In this document: positions 1-5,689 of the stretch, in pieces
Position numbering within the stretch: the first letter of the stretch is position 1
Layout: each line of letters begins with the position of its first letter
Origin: Candidatus Fermentibacteraceae bacterium
GTDB lineage: Bacteria; Fermentibacterota; Fermentibacteria; Fermentibacterales; JCC-6
Length of the DNA stretch: 6,268 nucleotides
NCBI GenBank assembly: GCA_021162285.1
Contig: JAGGYZ010000199.1
Span: forward strand, 1 to 6,268
Direction of reading: 5' to 3'
Position numbers and translations under genes: made by a program
The notes under the pieces: model-generated
Told to the model about the DNA's origin: nothing
The model's input: the letters and a program-made list of their open reading frames with translations, nothing else
The model's database searches: none

Positions 1-71
1 AATATAAAGCCAGCCTGCAACAACGAGAGCAAAGTCATGCAGGAACATGTTCCGTGTGCCGGTACTTCGAA

Positions 72-1094
72 CTAATCTGAGCCGGGCAGTTCATACCCGG
101 GATACCAGGGAGGGCTCTGGTTCAGCAGCCTTTCGTCGTATTCAAGACAGATATTAAAGCCGGTGTTTGACGAGGCGGTAAAACCTTCACGGTGCATCTG
201 TATTCCGCCATACAGTGTAAAGTCAACCATTGACCTGGGTTGCATGTAATTCTGAGCTGCTAACTGCCCTTCCAGAACAAGAATTGAAGCACTGTAAACA
301 AAACTCTTATCTGTTTCGATGTCGTAAGGAGCGCTCCAGTCGAAACCTGGCTTATCTGCAATAAGGCCGTCACCGTAAACAGATACCAGCCCCAGCATTC
401 CGGTACTCTTACCGTTGTATTCCAGCGGACCGGAGAAACAAATGGTTCCCTGTGTTCCAATTATCAGATTCTCTGAAATACCACGGGAATCAGGGTTTCC
501 CTTCAAGTAGAAGTTGTCACCGGGACTGTTGTCTATCCATACAACAGGCTCATCAAGACCGGTAAGCGAGTAAACCACAGGAGTGGCGTAGATTGAAGTT
601 TTCACCGTAATCCAGCTGTCTTCCAGCAGTATCCGTGAACCGTTCGGTACTTCTGCTGATGTAAGATAGAGACCGTAGTTCATTGCCATCCCCTTCAGAA
701 CCGCCCACTCCACCTGCTCGGCCCCGAACGGCAGTGGCTCTGCCCCGAGATTGAACCACGGAGTCCCCTGTTTCATCATCCCAAAGGGTTCTATCCACAG
801 CCTGTCATACTGTGGTGTGTTTACATGAGGGCCGGAGGATGATGGACCACAGATGTAGTAATCCGATGAAAGCGTAAAACTGTAAAAATGGGGATCGTTG
901 TTTCTTCCTGAAGTGCTGCTTGCGAGTATCACTGAACCGTTGACACGGAAAGGCCCGCCGCAGAAATACCCGTCTGTGAAGCATGCAAACTGAATCGGGT
1001 CGTCATGGAAATAGCAGTAGTAAGAGTAGCTTCCCTCCTGTGCGGACAGTAATGAAACTACAGATAACAGCAGAAAAACAGGCAGTTTCTTCAT
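72..1094 (-). CDS. Secreted beta-rich (DUF4900-like) protein, no sorting domain
   Basis: This 340-residue protein has a signal peptide (MKK, hydrophobic stretch 5-17, likely cleavage after SAQ at 19). The rest is one beta-rich domain. Features I associate with DUF4900-type proteins are visible: an early GGPFRVNGSVIL segment (46-57), a middle part with GLYLTSAEVPNG, a TIGTQGTICFSGPLEYNG core, and a terminal GGIQM...YDERLLNQSPPWYPG block. The family assignment is from memory of the pattern; biochemical function is unknown, probably a surface or secreted structural role. It is about 78% identical, without gaps, to the neighbour at 1565-2830 but ends six residues after PPWYPGY, so it lacks that neighbour's T9SS sorting domain. 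The start is set by GGAAGGTG seven bases upstream. It has two cysteines (38, 82) where the paralogue has tyrosine. I see no terminator in the 71 bases downstream. Confidence 0.85.
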   Translation of the reverse strand: MKKLPVFLLLSVVSLLSAQEGSYSYYCYFHDDPIQFACFTDGYFCGGPFRVNGSVILASSTSGRNNDPHFYSFTLSSDYYICGPSSSGPHVNTPQYDRLWIEPFGMMKQGTPWFNLGAEPLPFGAEQVEWAVLKGMAMNYGLYLTSAEVPNGSRILLEDSWITVKTSIYATPVVYSLTGLDEPVVWIDNSPGDNFYLKGNPDSRGISENLIIGTQGTICFSGPLEYNGKSTGMLGLVSVYGDGLIADKPGFDWSAPYDIETDKSFVYSASILVLEGQLAAQNYMQPRSMVDFTLYGGIQMHREGFTASSNTGFNICLEYDERLLNQSPPWYPGYELPGSD

Positions 1095-1148
1095 TGTAAT
1101 ACACCTTCCATCTGCTAATCTACCGAAGTATTACCGCCGATACAAGCA
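1095..1148 (-). promoter_or_regulatory. Duplicated 5' flank (copy 1)
   Basis: The first 16 bases upstream of the ATG are identical to those upstream of the paralogue. Next, a block reading AATACT-(T/G)-CGGTAGATTA on the minus strand is shared, and similarity fades near a common TGCTTGT. Copy 2 carries nine extra bases between the ribosome site and this block. The retained flank probably holds the promoter or 5' untranslated region, but I cannot fit a standard -35/-10 pair to it. Confidence 0.4.
1102..1109 (-). promoter_or_regulatory. Ribosome binding site of the 72-1094 gene
   Basis: GGAAGGTG lies seven bases before the ATG at 1094. The same eight bases at the same spacing precede the paralogue's ATG at 2830, which supports both starts. 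Confidence 0.75.
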
Positions 1149-1564
1149 TCGTCTGGCAGAATGTGATGTCAGATACGGAAGAGTACTCGAGAACGGGATG
1201 GGTTCTGACCAGTCATCCATGTGGATCATCGGAAGCTCTCAGATGAATTTCAATTGAGGTTCCCGAAGGAATGTTTCAGATGTCACCAAGATTTATATAA
1301 ATATTTGACTCCAGCCAGCCGGTTTCTTTGCAGGTGCTGTCCTTCCACCAGGCCAGTGTACACTCATCGCTGACAGCCAAGTGGCATTGCAAGGAACAGA
1401 ATTAACCTATACAGAGAACAGCCCCGAACTAATAATACAGAGACTGTATCTATATCAAGGAAACACATATACTGTTGCATACAAACAGAACGCAGAACAC
1501 AGGTAACTATCCCGAACCTCCAGATTATATCGATCTACACTCAATTTTCCCCACGATTCTGCTG

Positions 1565-2830
1565 TTACAGTTTTACCAGCCGCATGGATGAAGTCTGATC
1601 ACCTTCGCCCTGCGCTGTCACCAGGTACACGCCTGCAGGTAGAGAAGCTGTATTCCATACCCAGTTTTTTGCTGTTTCAGACGAGTCCACCAGCCTGCCT
1701 GATGAACTGAAAACCCTGAAGACGCTCTGTTCTGAAGAAGTGATAGTAACACAGGAGGAAACCGGGTTGCACGAAGCGTTCAGAATCAGCTCGCTGGGTT
1801 CAGACGCCTCTTCAACTCTGGAAACATCGTATCCCGGATACCATGGAGGACTCTGATTCAGCAGTCTTTCATCATATTCAAGACAGAGATTAAAGCCGGA
1901 GTTCGGCGTTCCGGTATAACCTTCAGACTGCATCTGTATTCCACCTGACAGTGTAAAGTCTACCTGTGGAACCGGCTGCGTGTAGTTTTCAGCTGCAAAC
2001 TGCCCTTCCAGAATGAGGATTGAAGCACTGTAAACAAAGCTCTCATCTGTTTCGATGTCGTATGGAGGAAACCAGTCAATTTCCGGTACATTGGCAATAA
2101 GACCATCACCGTGAACGGATACAAGCCCCAGCATCCCGGCATCGTCACCGTTGTATTCCAGAGGGCCGGAAAAACAGATGGTTCCCTGTGTTCCAATGGT
2201 CAGGCTCTCTGAAAAACCCTGAGAGCCGGGATTTCCCTTCAAATAGAAATTTTCACCGGGATTGTTCTCTATCCAGACAACAGGCTCATCAAGATCGGCG
2301 AGGGAGTAAACCACAGGAGTATCACCTATTGACGCCTTTATTGATATCTGCCCGTCTTCCAGCAGAATTCTCGAACCGTTCGGAACCTCTGCTGATGTAA
2401 GATACAGACCATCGTTCGCTGCCTTTTGCTTTACAACCTCCCAATCCACCTGATCTGCCCCAAACGGCAGTGGCTCTGCCCCCAGATTGAACCATGGCGG
2501 CCCCTGCTCCATCATCTCGTATGGCTCTATCCACAGCTTGTCATACTGTGGAACAGTTACATGGGGACCGGAGGACGATGGACCATAAATGTAGTAATCC
2601 GATGAAAGTGTAAAACTGTAAAAATACGGGTCGTTGTTTCTTCCTGAAGAGCTGCTGGTAAGTATCACTGAACCGTTGACCCTGAAAGGCCCGCCACAGT
2701 AATACCCGTCTGTGAAATATCCAGACTGAATCGGATCATCGTGGAAATAGCAGTAGTACGAGTAGCTGCCCTCCTGTGCGGACAGCAGGGAAGTTGCAGA
2801 CAAAAGCAGTAAAACAGATAATTTCCTCAT
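1565..2830 (-). CDS. Secreted beta-rich (DUF4900-like) protein with T9SS sorting domain
   Basis: This 421-residue protein has a signal peptide (MRKL, hydrophobic 5-17, cleavage near SAQ at 19), then a DUF4900-like beta-rich domain to about residue 334 ending in YDERLLNQSPPWYPGY. After a short acidic linker comes a C-terminal domain of about 75 residues. That last part has the marks of a type IX (Por) secretion sorting domain: NPVSSCVTI, RVFSSSGRLV, a LPAGVYLV turn, and a RLVKL end. Such domains take proteins across the outer membrane, where they are removed and the protein is often anchored at the surface. The ATG at 2830 is preferred over an in-frame ATG at 2890 because GGAAGGTG and the signal peptide follow the upstream one. 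It is the tandem paralogue of the 72-1094 gene. Substrate or partner is unknown. Confidence 0.88.
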   Translation of the reverse strand: MRKLSVLLLLSATSLLSAQEGSYSYYCYFHDDPIQSGYFTDGYYCGGPFRVNGSVILTSSSSGRNNDPYFYSFTLSSDYYIYGPSSSGPHVTVPQYDKLWIEPYEMMEQGPPWFNLGAEPLPFGADQVDWEVVKQKAANDGLYLTSAEVPNGSRILLEDGQISIKASIGDTPVVYSLADLDEPVVWIENNPGENFYLKGNPGSQGFSESLTIGTQGTICFSGPLEYNGDDAGMLGLVSVHGDGLIANVPEIDWFPPYDIETDESFVYSASILILEGQFAAENYTQPVPQVDFTLSGGIQMQSEGYTGTPNSGFNLCLEYDERLLNQSPPWYPGYDVSRVEEASEPSELILNASCNPVSSCVTITSSEQSVFRVFSSSGRLVDSSETAKNWVWNTASLPAGVYLVTAQGEGDQTSSMRLVKL

Positions 2831-2893
2831 TGTAATACACCTTCCAGCCTTGAGTTCTGTTAATCTACCGCAGTATTGTGGCCAACACAAGCA
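2831..2893 (-). promoter_or_regulatory. Duplicated 5' flank (copy 2)
   Basis: This is the counterpart of 1095-1148. It matches copy 1 at 2831-2846 exactly, carries a nine-base insertion at 2847-2855, then matches again through 2856-2877 with two differences, and more loosely to 2893. Its outer edge runs into a small palindrome (2887-2902). Retention beside both paralogues suggests it contains transcription or translation signals. Confidence 0.4.
2838..2845 (-). promoter_or_regulatory. Ribosome binding site deciding the start at 2830
   Basis: GGAAGGTG sits seven bases before the ATG at 2830. It places the start directly at the signal peptide and rules out the in-frame ATG at 2890, which would add 20 residues in front of it. 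Confidence 0.8.
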
Positions 2894-2902
2894 CAGGCTT
2901 GT
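2887..2902. repeat. Short inverted repeat upstream of the T9SS protein gene
   Basis: ACAAGC and GCTTGT form a perfect 6-bp inverted repeat around four bases (ACAG), 57 bases upstream of the ATG at 2830. The corresponding place before the paralogue keeps the first arm only. It could be a small operator or chance. Confidence 0.3.
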
Positions 2903-3003
2903 ACCGGCTCACCCAGTGGCCAGAGTTTACAGGATCAGATGTAACAGGGGGGGGCAGACTGATAACCTCAGAAATGAGTTGGATAAAGATTTATTTCAAA
3001 AGT

Positions 3004-3062
3004 ACCAGTAAATGGTATCCCTTGCCCGGGCTGAAAAGGTTCTCTATGCCTGATTTACTGGT
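3004..3062. repeat. 10-bp perfect inverted repeat with 39-base spacer
   Basis: ACCAGTAAAT at 3004-3013 is matched by ATTTACTGGT at 3053-3062. The spacer contains the 8-bp palindrome GCCCGGGC at 3024-3031. The right arm lies only four bases from the T-run end of the terminator of the 3117-3932 gene. It may be a protein-binding site, an RNA fold or the relic of a small element. Confidence 0.45.
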
Positions 3063-3066
3063 GATG

Positions 3067-3105
3067 AAAAAACGGAAAGGCCGCCGGGGAATCGGCGGCC
3101 TTTCC
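3067..3105 (-). terminator. Intrinsic terminator of the propeller-like protein gene
   Basis: On the minus strand a perfect 13-bp, GC-rich stem (arms 3093-3105 and 3074-3086) closes on a six-base loop, and is followed by G and six T residues (3072-3067). It begins 11 bases after the stop codon of the 3117-3932 gene. On the plus strand the hairpin is not followed by a T run, so it works in one direction. It should insulate the two paralogues downstream from read-through. Confidence 0.88.
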
Positions 3106-3116
3106 TGCAGAGCAAT

Positions 3117-3932
3117 TTAGAAACTGTGTTTTATGGATCCCCAGCTGGAGCGTTCAAGGGCGGTAATCTCGAACGACAACTCGGCTAAATGCGTCTCTCC
3201 TGAGCTGGCATAATAGCTCCAGTACATGTGCCCATTTGTTTCCGCATAAGCCAGACCAAGCGAGTTGTATGATCCTCCCAAAGGAATAGAAGCGTATCCC
3301 ATAAAGCTTATTGCCGTTCCGTTCCATTTGTAGAAATAGATAAGATGATTACTGTAAGGTGCAATTGCTATCCATGTATTTCCCTGATAGGGGAAAGTTG
3401 TAACTCCGCTGGGAGATGTTGCTGTAAGCTCAGGTGTCGGAAAATTCTGCTGACTGCCTCCTGGCTGGAAACGCCAGAGCCCACCGTTATCTATATCGAT
3501 TGTCCAGTAATGGGTTCCGTCAAAATCCATCCCTCTTCCTCGAATACCTGCAGGATTAGTGAAAGTTGACCATCCAGATCCCATATCATCCGAATAGTAC
3601 AAAGTGTCAGAATCAAAATCATTGGTTAGAAAACAAGGTGTGTCGCTGTTAGATTGTGTTGCAACACCGTAAACTGATGTATTCGAAGGAGAAATATCCA
3701 CTGCTCCAAGATATGTTCCAGTAGCTGGTTCATAAGATTGAATCTCCATAGCATATATATCCGTGGCAAATACAACAAAATAAGCACCATACTCATACAC
3801 ATCCAGTCCTCTAATCTGATCCGGTGCTGTCCAGTTATTAATTAGAGTCAAAGATATCCCGTCAGTGCCTCTGTGATCTGTAGTTCCAAAAGCTACTGAA
3901 CTAATTGCAATAATAAGTACCAGGTATCTCAT
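3117..3932 (-). CDS. Secreted beta-propeller-like protein with SWGSIK tail
   Basis: This 271-residue protein has a signal peptide (hydrophobic 3-15, cleavage near AFG at 16). The mature part shows about five repeats of 30-40 residues, at roughly 40-76, 86-124, 130-160, 175-212 and 224-256, each with a G/D-rich turn, an aromatic strand and a W/Y-rich strand, as in beta-propeller blades. It ends in ALERSSWGSIKHSF. I recall similar (T/S)WGxIK tails on secreted proteins of Fibrobacterota-like and other candidate phyla, but cannot check this. There is no full T9SS domain. GAAGGGAG five bases before the ATG supports the start, and a strong terminator follows the stop. By eye it is more AT-rich than its neighbours. 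Probable role: exported or surface protein, possibly binding; no enzyme motif is visible. Confidence 0.82.
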   Translation of the reverse strand: MRYLVLIIAISSVAFGTTDHRGTDGISLTLINNWTAPDQIRGLDVYEYGAYFVVFATDIYAMEIQSYEPATGTYLGAVDISPSNTSVYGVATQSNSDTPCFLTNDFDSDTLYYSDDMGSGWSTFTNPAGIRGRGMDFDGTHYWTIDIDNGGLWRFQPGGSQQNFPTPELTATSPSGVTTFPYQGNTWIAIAPYSNHLIYFYKWNGTAISFMGYASIPLGGSYNSLGLAYAETNGHMYWSYYASSGETHLAELSFEITALERSSWGSIKHSF

Positions 3933-4013
3933 AAATTCTCCCTTCGTAGTAATCAGTAAATTACATGTTCATTGCTATTAGCAGAAACCAGCGATGAGAT
4001 TGCGACAATTAGA

Positions 4014-4019
4014 ATTATA
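4014..4019 (-). promoter_or_regulatory. Possible -10 box for the propeller-like protein gene
   Basis: An exact TATAAT is found on the minus strand 81 bases before the ATG at 3932, in an AT-rich stretch. No good -35 lies 16-18 bases further upstream, so this is only a candidate; it does not resemble a Bacteroidota-type promoter closely either. Confidence 0.22.
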
Positions 4020-4055
4020 TACTTCGAGATTATCCTTTCGCGTTATAGAAGTATT

Positions 4056-4094
4056 ACATCGGCTAATAATAATCGTAAAATTATTAGATGATGT
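4056..4094. repeat. AT-rich stem-loop
   Basis: ACATC and GATGT (5 bp) enclose a 2-by-2 internal loop, then CTAATAAT and ATTATTAG (8 bp) around a nine-base loop. It stands about 125 bases upstream of the propeller-like protein gene. No T run follows on either strand, so it does not look like a terminator. It may be an operator or part of an RNA. Confidence 0.45.
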
Positions 4095-4115
4095 CAAACC
4101 GACTTTTCTGTATTA

Positions 4116-4364
4116 ATGGATGACACAATTCCAGTGAAGAGTTTCGGCGAGAAGCTGCACAGAACAAAAGCATAAGATATCCTGAAATCTGGCTCTCCCG
4201 AAATTTACATACATAGCCTGTGTACAAGTGTGGACATGACACTATATTTCAACGGCAAAGAACCACCTAAGCCATTGAAGGAACGGCATATCCATAAGTC
4301 AATTACACCACAATCAAGATCTGAAGGATCCGAAACCGTTTCTCTTAACGGAGCAACATGTTAA
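4116..4364 (+). pseudogene. Possible decayed small gene with internal stop
   Basis: Reading from ATG at 4116 gives 19 codons (MDDTIPVKSFGEKLHRTKA), a TAA at 4173, then 63 further open codons in the same frame to TAA at 4362. The second part has an ordinary protein-like mix of residues, including DMTLYFNGKEPPKPLKE. There is no ribosome site before the ATG and I recognise no family. A frame of this length can arise by chance, so the call is weak. It is the only plus-strand candidate gene with a start in the window. Confidence 0.2.
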
Positions 4365-4450
4365 AATTCAAATTACTTGGAAGTACAGGCTTACACCGTT
4401 AACCGCTGCAGCTGGCATTTGTCCCCTTCCTGCATTTCTGCTTAATCAGG

Positions 4451-5689
4451 TTAGATACGGAAGAGCACACGCTCGTTGTTGAACATTCTCAGTGTAATAA
4501 AGATAAGAACCGCAGCAACCAGTATGCTGGAAACAGTTGCAAACAGAATGTTACCCCACGCAGCGCTCTGGGTGAAGATGTCTTTCAGCACCACAAGGGA
4601 GTTGAAAAGAGGTGCCGTTCTCATCCAGTTCGGCGGAACATCTCCTGTCTGCATTGTGGTTATGCCCATAACCATCACTGCTATGTAAACAGGCATTATC
4701 ATTCCCTGTCCCTCCTTTACATTCTTTGCGTAGGTGGAGACGATAAGAACCAGGCTGGAAATCAGTATGGCAAGGGGAATAACAACGATGGCAAACTGCA
4801 GTATGGCCTGAGAACCCATTGTGTACTCTGTTAAGGCCGCTCCGGAATCACCGGCCATGTCCACCAGATACCTGGAAGCAATTTTTAGTCCAATGGCGGA
4901 GCTCAAAGCCCCTACAATGGCTGCAACCATAACAGAAGTCATCTTTCCAAGAACGATGGACAGCCTGCTGACCTGGTTCACAAGCAGTATTGCAAGGGTT
5001 CCCCTCTCCTTCTCTCCGGCAACGCTGTCAAGACCGACTTTCATGGAGTTTCCAAACAGGTAGATCACTATGAAAAACGGCATCATAACGCCGATCAGTT
5101 TGCCCATAACGCTACCCTCTTCAGCCAGGTCAGCGGTTTCATCTGCAGCAAGGTGCTGATTTATGGTGTATGCAGTAAGTATATCTTCGGAAACACCTCT
5201 GGCAAGCATTCTCTGTTTAACGATAGAATCGTTCACTGCGGCAAAAACAGCATCAACCATGTTGAAGGCATATTCTGAATAGTCTCCGGTGGAATTGTAG
5301 AAAACAGACATATCCAGAACGGTGTTATCCAGTATGTTCCCGTCCATGTTCTCCGGCATCACCACCAGAACTTCAATATCTTTGTCGACGATCTTCTGCT
5401 TCAGTGAATCAAGTTCATTGTAGTCTGCTACTTCAACTGTAGCGTTCAAAGCATCCAGAGACTGCAGGAAAAAATCGCTGACCTCGCCACTGCCTTCTCC
5501 GGCACACACCGCTATTCTGGAAGTATAGGCATTGATTTCCGTCATTCTTGTTTTGTTTGCTTTTCCCATGAAAGAGTACATCAGAGGAAGCATTACAAGA
5601 GGCAGAACCACAAGCATGAACAGAAGCCGTCTGTCTGTGAATATTCTGCGAAGTTCCTTCTTAAGTATGATAAGACTGTCTTTAAGCAT
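4451..5689 (-). CDS. ABC-2 type exporter permease, NatB-like
   Basis: This is a 412-residue inner-membrane permease. One helix (about 22-42) follows a short basic cytoplasmic N-terminus; then comes an extracytoplasmic region of about 150 residues, and five more helices near 196-217, 247-270, 297-318, 328-348 and 380-400. The VAGEKERGTL motif (223-232) after the second helix is the hallmark of the ABC-2/NatB group (COG1668), whose Bacillus member exports sodium; the substrate here cannot be told. The ATG at 5689 is chosen over one at 5746 because GGAGG stands five bases upstream and the basic KKELRR start is typical. The gene overlaps the end of the ATPase gene by 8 bp, so the two are probably translationally coupled and form one transporter. 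Length and topology look complete. Confidence 0.9.
   Translation of the reverse strand: MLKDSLIILKKELRRIFTDRRLLFMLVVLPLVMLPLMYSFMGKANKTRMTEINAYTSRIAVCAGEGSGEVSDFFLQSLDALNATVEVADYNELDSLKQKIVDKDIEVLVVMPENMDGNILDNTVLDMSVFYNSTGDYSEYAFNMVDAVFAAVNDSIVKQRMLARGVSEDILTAYTINQHLAADETADLAEEGSVMGKLIGVMMPFFIVIYLFGNSMKVGLDSVAGEKERGTLAILLVNQVSRLSIVLGKMTSVMVAAIVGALSSAIGLKIASRYLVDMAGDSGAALTEYTMGSQAILQFAIVVIPLAILISSLVLIVSTYAKNVKEGQGMIMPVYIAVMVMGITTMQTGDVPPNWMRTAPLFNSLVVLKDIFTQSAAWGNILFATVSSILVAAVLIFITLRMFNNERVLFRI

Larger units (their letters stand above)
1095..1564. other. Intergenic gap, 470 bp, no confident gene
   Basis: The left end holds the 5' flank of the 72-1094 gene. The minus strand has many stops in every frame and no terminator-like hairpin with a T run follows the 1565-2830 gene. 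On the plus strand, 1309-1506 is open for 65 codons with a plausible beta-rich composition but no ATG and no ribosome site. Another plus frame is open at 1100-1243 and 1247-1297, split by a TGA. These could be relics of a decayed gene or chance. No RNA gene is recognisable. Confidence 0.5.
3933..4450. other. Intergenic gap, 518 bp, no confident gene
   Basis: The gap separates the ABC permease from the propeller-like protein gene. The part next to the latter is AT-rich with a TATAAT candidate and a stem-loop at 4056-4094. The plus strand has an interrupted open frame at 4116-4364 and a second overlapping frame open for over 60 codons without a start. A 5-bp hairpin lies at 4336-4351. No T-run terminator follows the permease stop at 4451. 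I see no RNA gene or mobile element. Confidence 0.5.

Noticed and set aside
1..75. Possible ends of other genes at the left edge: a plus frame ending in TAA at 73-75, and a minus frame from ATG at 48 reading MFLHDFALVVAGWLYI.
   Set aside because: Both are too short to judge; the minus start has no proper ribosome site and the plus frame has no supporting feature.
1166..1190. The minus strand here reads RVLFRI followed by a stop, with 13 bases identical to the 3' end of the permease gene (4453-4465), as if it were a relic of a second permease.
   Set aside because: One 13-base match is about what chance gives in a 6-kb window over both strands, and the residues before RVLFRI have no similarity to the permease.
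2830..2890. An N-terminal extension of the T9SS protein starting at ATG 2890.
   Set aside because: It would place 20 residues before the signal peptide and has no ribosome site, while ATG 2830 has GGAAGGTG in the same position as the paralogue.
2947..2954. A run of eight G residues, considered as a phase-variable tract.
   Set aside because: It lies about 120 bases upstream of the nearest start, within no gene and beyond the conserved 5' flank, so slippage would have no evident effect.
2878..3120. An 80-codon plus-strand open frame starting at ATG 2878.
   Set aside because: It runs through the paralogue's 5' flank, the 10-bp inverted repeat and the whole terminator hairpin, has no ribosome site, and its end is simply the translated stem (KGRRGIGGL).
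4821..5063. Plus-strand open frames opposite the permease and ATPase genes (also 4476-4688, 5532-5912, 5734-6021, 6060-6251).
   Set aside because: They are antisense shadows of well-supported ABC transporter genes, without ribosome sites or recognisable products.
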